From the NCBI RefSeq assembly GCF_014705615.1, contig NZ_JACXJA010000047.1, positions 16,773 through 80,772 of the forward strand: a stretch of DNA of 64,000 nucleotides. Reading direction: 5' to 3'. Source of the DNA: Paenibacillus oceani (GTDB lineage: Bacteria; Bacillota; Bacilli; Paenibacillales; NBRC-103111). The notes below the pieces were generated by a model. The model was not told the origin of the DNA and searched no databases. It saw only the letters and a list, made by a program, of their open reading frames with translations. Both the position numbers and the translations under genes were made by a program. Positions within the stretch are counted from its first letter, which is position 1. The number at the start of each line of letters is the position of its first letter. Below are positions 61,882-64,000 of this stretch, piece after piece.

Positions 61882-62922
61882 TCAACCTTTCATCGTCTTT
61901 TTTTGTCTGGAGAGCAGATAGGCGAAGAACGGGGCCCCGAGAAACGCCGTCACGACGCCGAGCGGAATCTCCGTCGGACTGAGCACCATCCGGGCGAGCG
62001 TATCGGCCCACAAGACGTAGATCCCCCCGAACAGGAGCGATAGCGGAATTAGCAGCCGATAATCGGGACCGACCAGCAGCCGGACCAGATGAGGCGTAAT
62101 CAGACCGACGAAGCCGATGACGCCGCACACCGACACGGCTACGGCCGTCAGCATCGTCGAGACGATCAGGACGTTCCGCTTCGTCCGGTCCACCTGGACC
62201 CCCAGATGGGCGGCATGCCGCTCGCCAAGTGCGAACAGATTCAGCGAACGGCCGTAAGGGATCAGGAAAACGGCGCCGATCACGAGGTACAGCGCAACGA
62301 CCGACGTATACGGCCAGCCCCGCAAAGCGAGACTGCCCATCAGCCAGAACAGGATTTCATTGACGACCTTGTTCGCGGACATCGCCACCATAAAGGAAAC
62401 GAGCGCGCTTAAAAAGGACGAAACGACCACACCTGACAAAATTACCGTCTCCGTGCGGAACTTCCCTTGTATTCCGGCGAGCCGGAACACGATCCCTAAT
62501 GTAATGCTGCCGGTAATAAAAGCGACGATTGGAATCGTCCAAATGCCGAATAAGGCATAATGAAGCCCGAATAAAATAAGAAACGCTGCTCCCACCGACG
62601 AGCCCGAAGCGACGCCGAGCGTATACGGATCGGCCAGCGGGTTGCGCAATACGCCCTGAAACCCCGCCCCGGCGATCGACAGCGCCGCTCCGATTAGTAC
62701 GCCCAGCACAATACGCGGCAGACGAACCTTCATAATAATCTGCTCCGACGATTCAGGCCAGATGACCGGAACCGATTCCCCGAGCCACGGCACCTGCTTC
62801 AGCAAAATTCCCCACACATGAGGAATCGGAATCCGCGCAGAGCCAAGCGACAAGCTGACTACGACGGAAAGAAGAAGGAGCACGATGCCTGCCCCTCCCC
62901 ATAACAGCAGCTTCTTCTTCAT
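61882..62922 (-). CDS. btuC: Cobalamin/corrinoid ABC transporter permease (FecCD family)
   Basis: A 346-residue protein with about ten membrane helices. LPRIVLGVLIGAALSIAGAGFQGVLRNPLADPYTLGVASGSSVGA and GFVGLITPHLVRLLVGPDYR are hallmark FecCD/BtuC segments, the latter contacting the ATPase. Its ATG follows the binding-protein stop with no gap. Confidence 0.9.
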   Translation of the reverse strand: MKKKLLLWGGAGIVLLLLSVVVSLSLGSARIPIPHVWGILLKQVPWLGESVPVIWPESSEQIIMKVRLPRIVLGVLIGAALSIAGAGFQGVLRNPLADPYTLGVASGSSVGAAFLILFGLHYALFGIWTIPIVAFITGSITLGIVFRLAGIQGKFRTETVILSGVVVSSFLSALVSFMVAMSANKVVNEILFWLMGSLALRGWPYTSVVALYLVIGAVFLIPYGRSLNLFALGERHAAHLGVQVDRTKRNVLIVSTMLTAVAVSVCGVIGFVGLITPHLVRLLVGPDYRLLIPLSLLFGGIYVLWADTLARMVLSPTEIPLGVVTAFLGAPFFAYLLSRQKKTMKG

Positions 62923-63888
62923 TTATTTCACCAGATCGGGATATATCGCTTTGGCGACATCCGCAAGCGCCTTCGTGATGCGAGGTCCCGGGCGCGCCAG
63001 CAGACTGTCGTCCAGCCCGATCACCTTACTGTTTTTAATCGCATTGATTTTGTCCCAGCCTCCGCGGCTGCGGATCGTTTTCTCCAGATCGGGAACGCCT
63101 TTGGCGAACAAGATGACGTCCGGATTGGACTGGATGATCTTCTCTTCGCTGATCTGCTTCCAGCCCTGTAGGTCGGAAGCGACGTTGACGCCGCCGGCCA
63201 GCGTGATCAGGTCGTCCATGAATTCGCCTTTGCCGACCGTCCAGCCGGGGGAAAATTCGATATATACTTTCTTCTTCTGGTCTTCCTTCAGCCCTTTCAG
63301 AGCGTCCGCGACCTGCTGCTTTTCCTTCTTCATCTGTTCGGCGACTTTTTCCGCCTGCGCCTGGGTATCTGTAATTTGTCCGAACAGAAGAACGCGCTCG
63401 ATCGCGGCGTCAATCGTTTTCGGGTTCGTCTGGAACAAATTCAACTTCAGCTCGTTCAGCTTCGCCACCGAATTTTTGTTCAGCGACAGCCCGGCGAATA
63501 CGATATCCGGGTTAGCTGCGATTATCGCTTCCGGATTTCCTTGCAGATCGCCCATTTTCGGCTTGCTTTTCGCTTCCTCCGGGTAATCGTCGAGATTCGA
63601 CACGCCTGCGATCTTGTTGCCGAGCCCCAGCGCGAACAGCACCTCCGTCTCGGTCGGAGACAGCGATACGATGCGTTCCGGCGCCTTCGCGAACGTAAAC
63701 TCCTTGCCGGAGTCGTCCTTGATCGTAAGCGGGTAGACGGTCTTTTTGCCTGCGGCTTCCCCGCCGGTTGCAGCCGAACCTCCGGTTGCTGGCGCCGGCT
63801 CCTTGACGCCCCCTTCTTGCTTTTGACCGCATGCCGCGAGCGCGAACGCAAGCGTGACGGACAGCAGAAGCATGATCAGCTTCTTCAT
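62923..63888 (-). CDS. btuF: Cobalamin/corrinoid-binding lipoprotein (BtuF-like)
   Basis: A 321-residue binding lipoprotein. Signal peptide MKKLIMLLLSVTLAFALAAC ends in a lipobox, then a Gly/Ala-rich linker. PERIVSLSPTETEVLFALGLGNKIAGVSN and GDLQGNPEAIIAANPDIVFA belong to the cluster VIII (FecB/BtuF) binding fold. ATG 63888 has AGGAGAGGGAG upstream. First gene of the cobalamin operon within the window. The corrinoid substrate is inferred from the neighbours. Confidence 0.88.
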   Translation of the reverse strand: MKKLIMLLLSVTLAFALAACGQKQEGGVKEPAPATGGSAATGGEAAGKKTVYPLTIKDDSGKEFTFAKAPERIVSLSPTETEVLFALGLGNKIAGVSNLDDYPEEAKSKPKMGDLQGNPEAIIAANPDIVFAGLSLNKNSVAKLNELKLNLFQTNPKTIDAAIERVLLFGQITDTQAQAEKVAEQMKKEKQQVADALKGLKEDQKKKVYIEFSPGWTVGKGEFMDDLITLAGGVNVASDLQGWKQISEEKIIQSNPDVILFAKGVPDLEKTIRSRGGWDKINAIKNSKVIGLDDSLLARPGPRITKALADVAKAIYPDLVK

Positions 63889-64000
63889 GGTTGCTCCCTC
63901 TCCTTTATAGTGTAGCCTCTCGGCATTCGCCGAGGCAGATGGGGCAAGGGATTCCCTATACCCTCCGGCGTATCCATCCTCCTACTTGCGTAGGGGGATT
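63889..64000 (-). promoter_or_regulatory. Leader of the cobalamin operon, cut by the window edge
   Basis: A hairpin CTCGGC-GAAT-GCCGAG (minus strand, about 63919-63935) precedes btuF. A cobalamin riboswitch would be expected here, but the conserved B12-box is not visible in the 112 bases available. Confidence 0.3.

Overview
The window looks like a chromosomal piece of a Paenibacillaceae bacterium (Paenibacillus or a close relative such as Cohnella). This is inferred from mid-to-high GC Firmicute DNA with strong AGGAGG-type ribosome binding sites, a textbook S-box riboswitch, an S-layer-homology protein, many AraC regulators paired with sugar-type binding lipoproteins, futalosine-pathway menaquinone synthesis and a DUF3055 protein. 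No rRNA, tRNA, CRISPR array, phage or intact transposase was seen.

Layout. 1-10.9 kb: end of a ribokinase gene, two solute-binding lipoproteins without permeases flanking a membrane-anchored AraC regulator, then a large esterase and a DUF4838 protein (glycan or nucleoside use). 11.8-19.2 kb: mqnC, another orphan binding lipoprotein, a D-2-hydroxyacid dehydrogenase, a GntR regulator fused to a binding-protein domain, and an EAL protein. 19.3-22.0 kb: metA-metI behind a SAM-I riboswitch. 22.2-26.9 kb: corA with a long structured leader and a candidate leader peptide, an HRDC protein, a TrkH/KtrB potassium transporter and a DUF3055 protein. 27-36.9 kb: small proteins, an eroded glycosidase-like gene, a nucleoside hydrolase, two AraC regulators, a GNAT enzyme, a YpcP-type exonuclease, a LamG surface protein and a fourth orphan binding lipoprotein.

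37.2-41.5 kb is the most unusual part. A 5'-truncated and frameshifted S-layer protein gene abuts an AT-rich island holding a compact agr-like peptide signalling operon: a polytopic membrane protein without a kinase domain, AgrB, a 39-residue AgrD with Ser where Cys is usual, and a LytTR regulator without a receiver domain. A 13-bp motif occurs in inverted orientation at both ends of the island.

41.7-51.7 kb: a PhyH-type dioxygenase divergent from an AraC regulator, an esterase, an SGNH hydrolase, a MITE-like element, a DHDPS-family enzyme behind two near-identical 24-bp operator-like sites, a long non-coding stretch with telomere-like (GGGTTT)n and (CTCTCGG)n arrays, an aminotransferase and a site-2 protease. 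52-64 kb: a cobalamin block, all on the minus strand, comprising a btuF-btuC-btuD importer, cobT, cobU, cbiB, cobS, a fused cobD-cobQ and a PduO-type adenosyltransferase, followed by an RluA pseudouridine synthase. Corrinoid-ring genes are absent, so the block supports corrinoid import, cobinamide salvage and nucleotide-loop assembly.

A dispersed hairpin-forming repeat built on AATAAGAG/CTCTTATT recurs in six intergenic regions.
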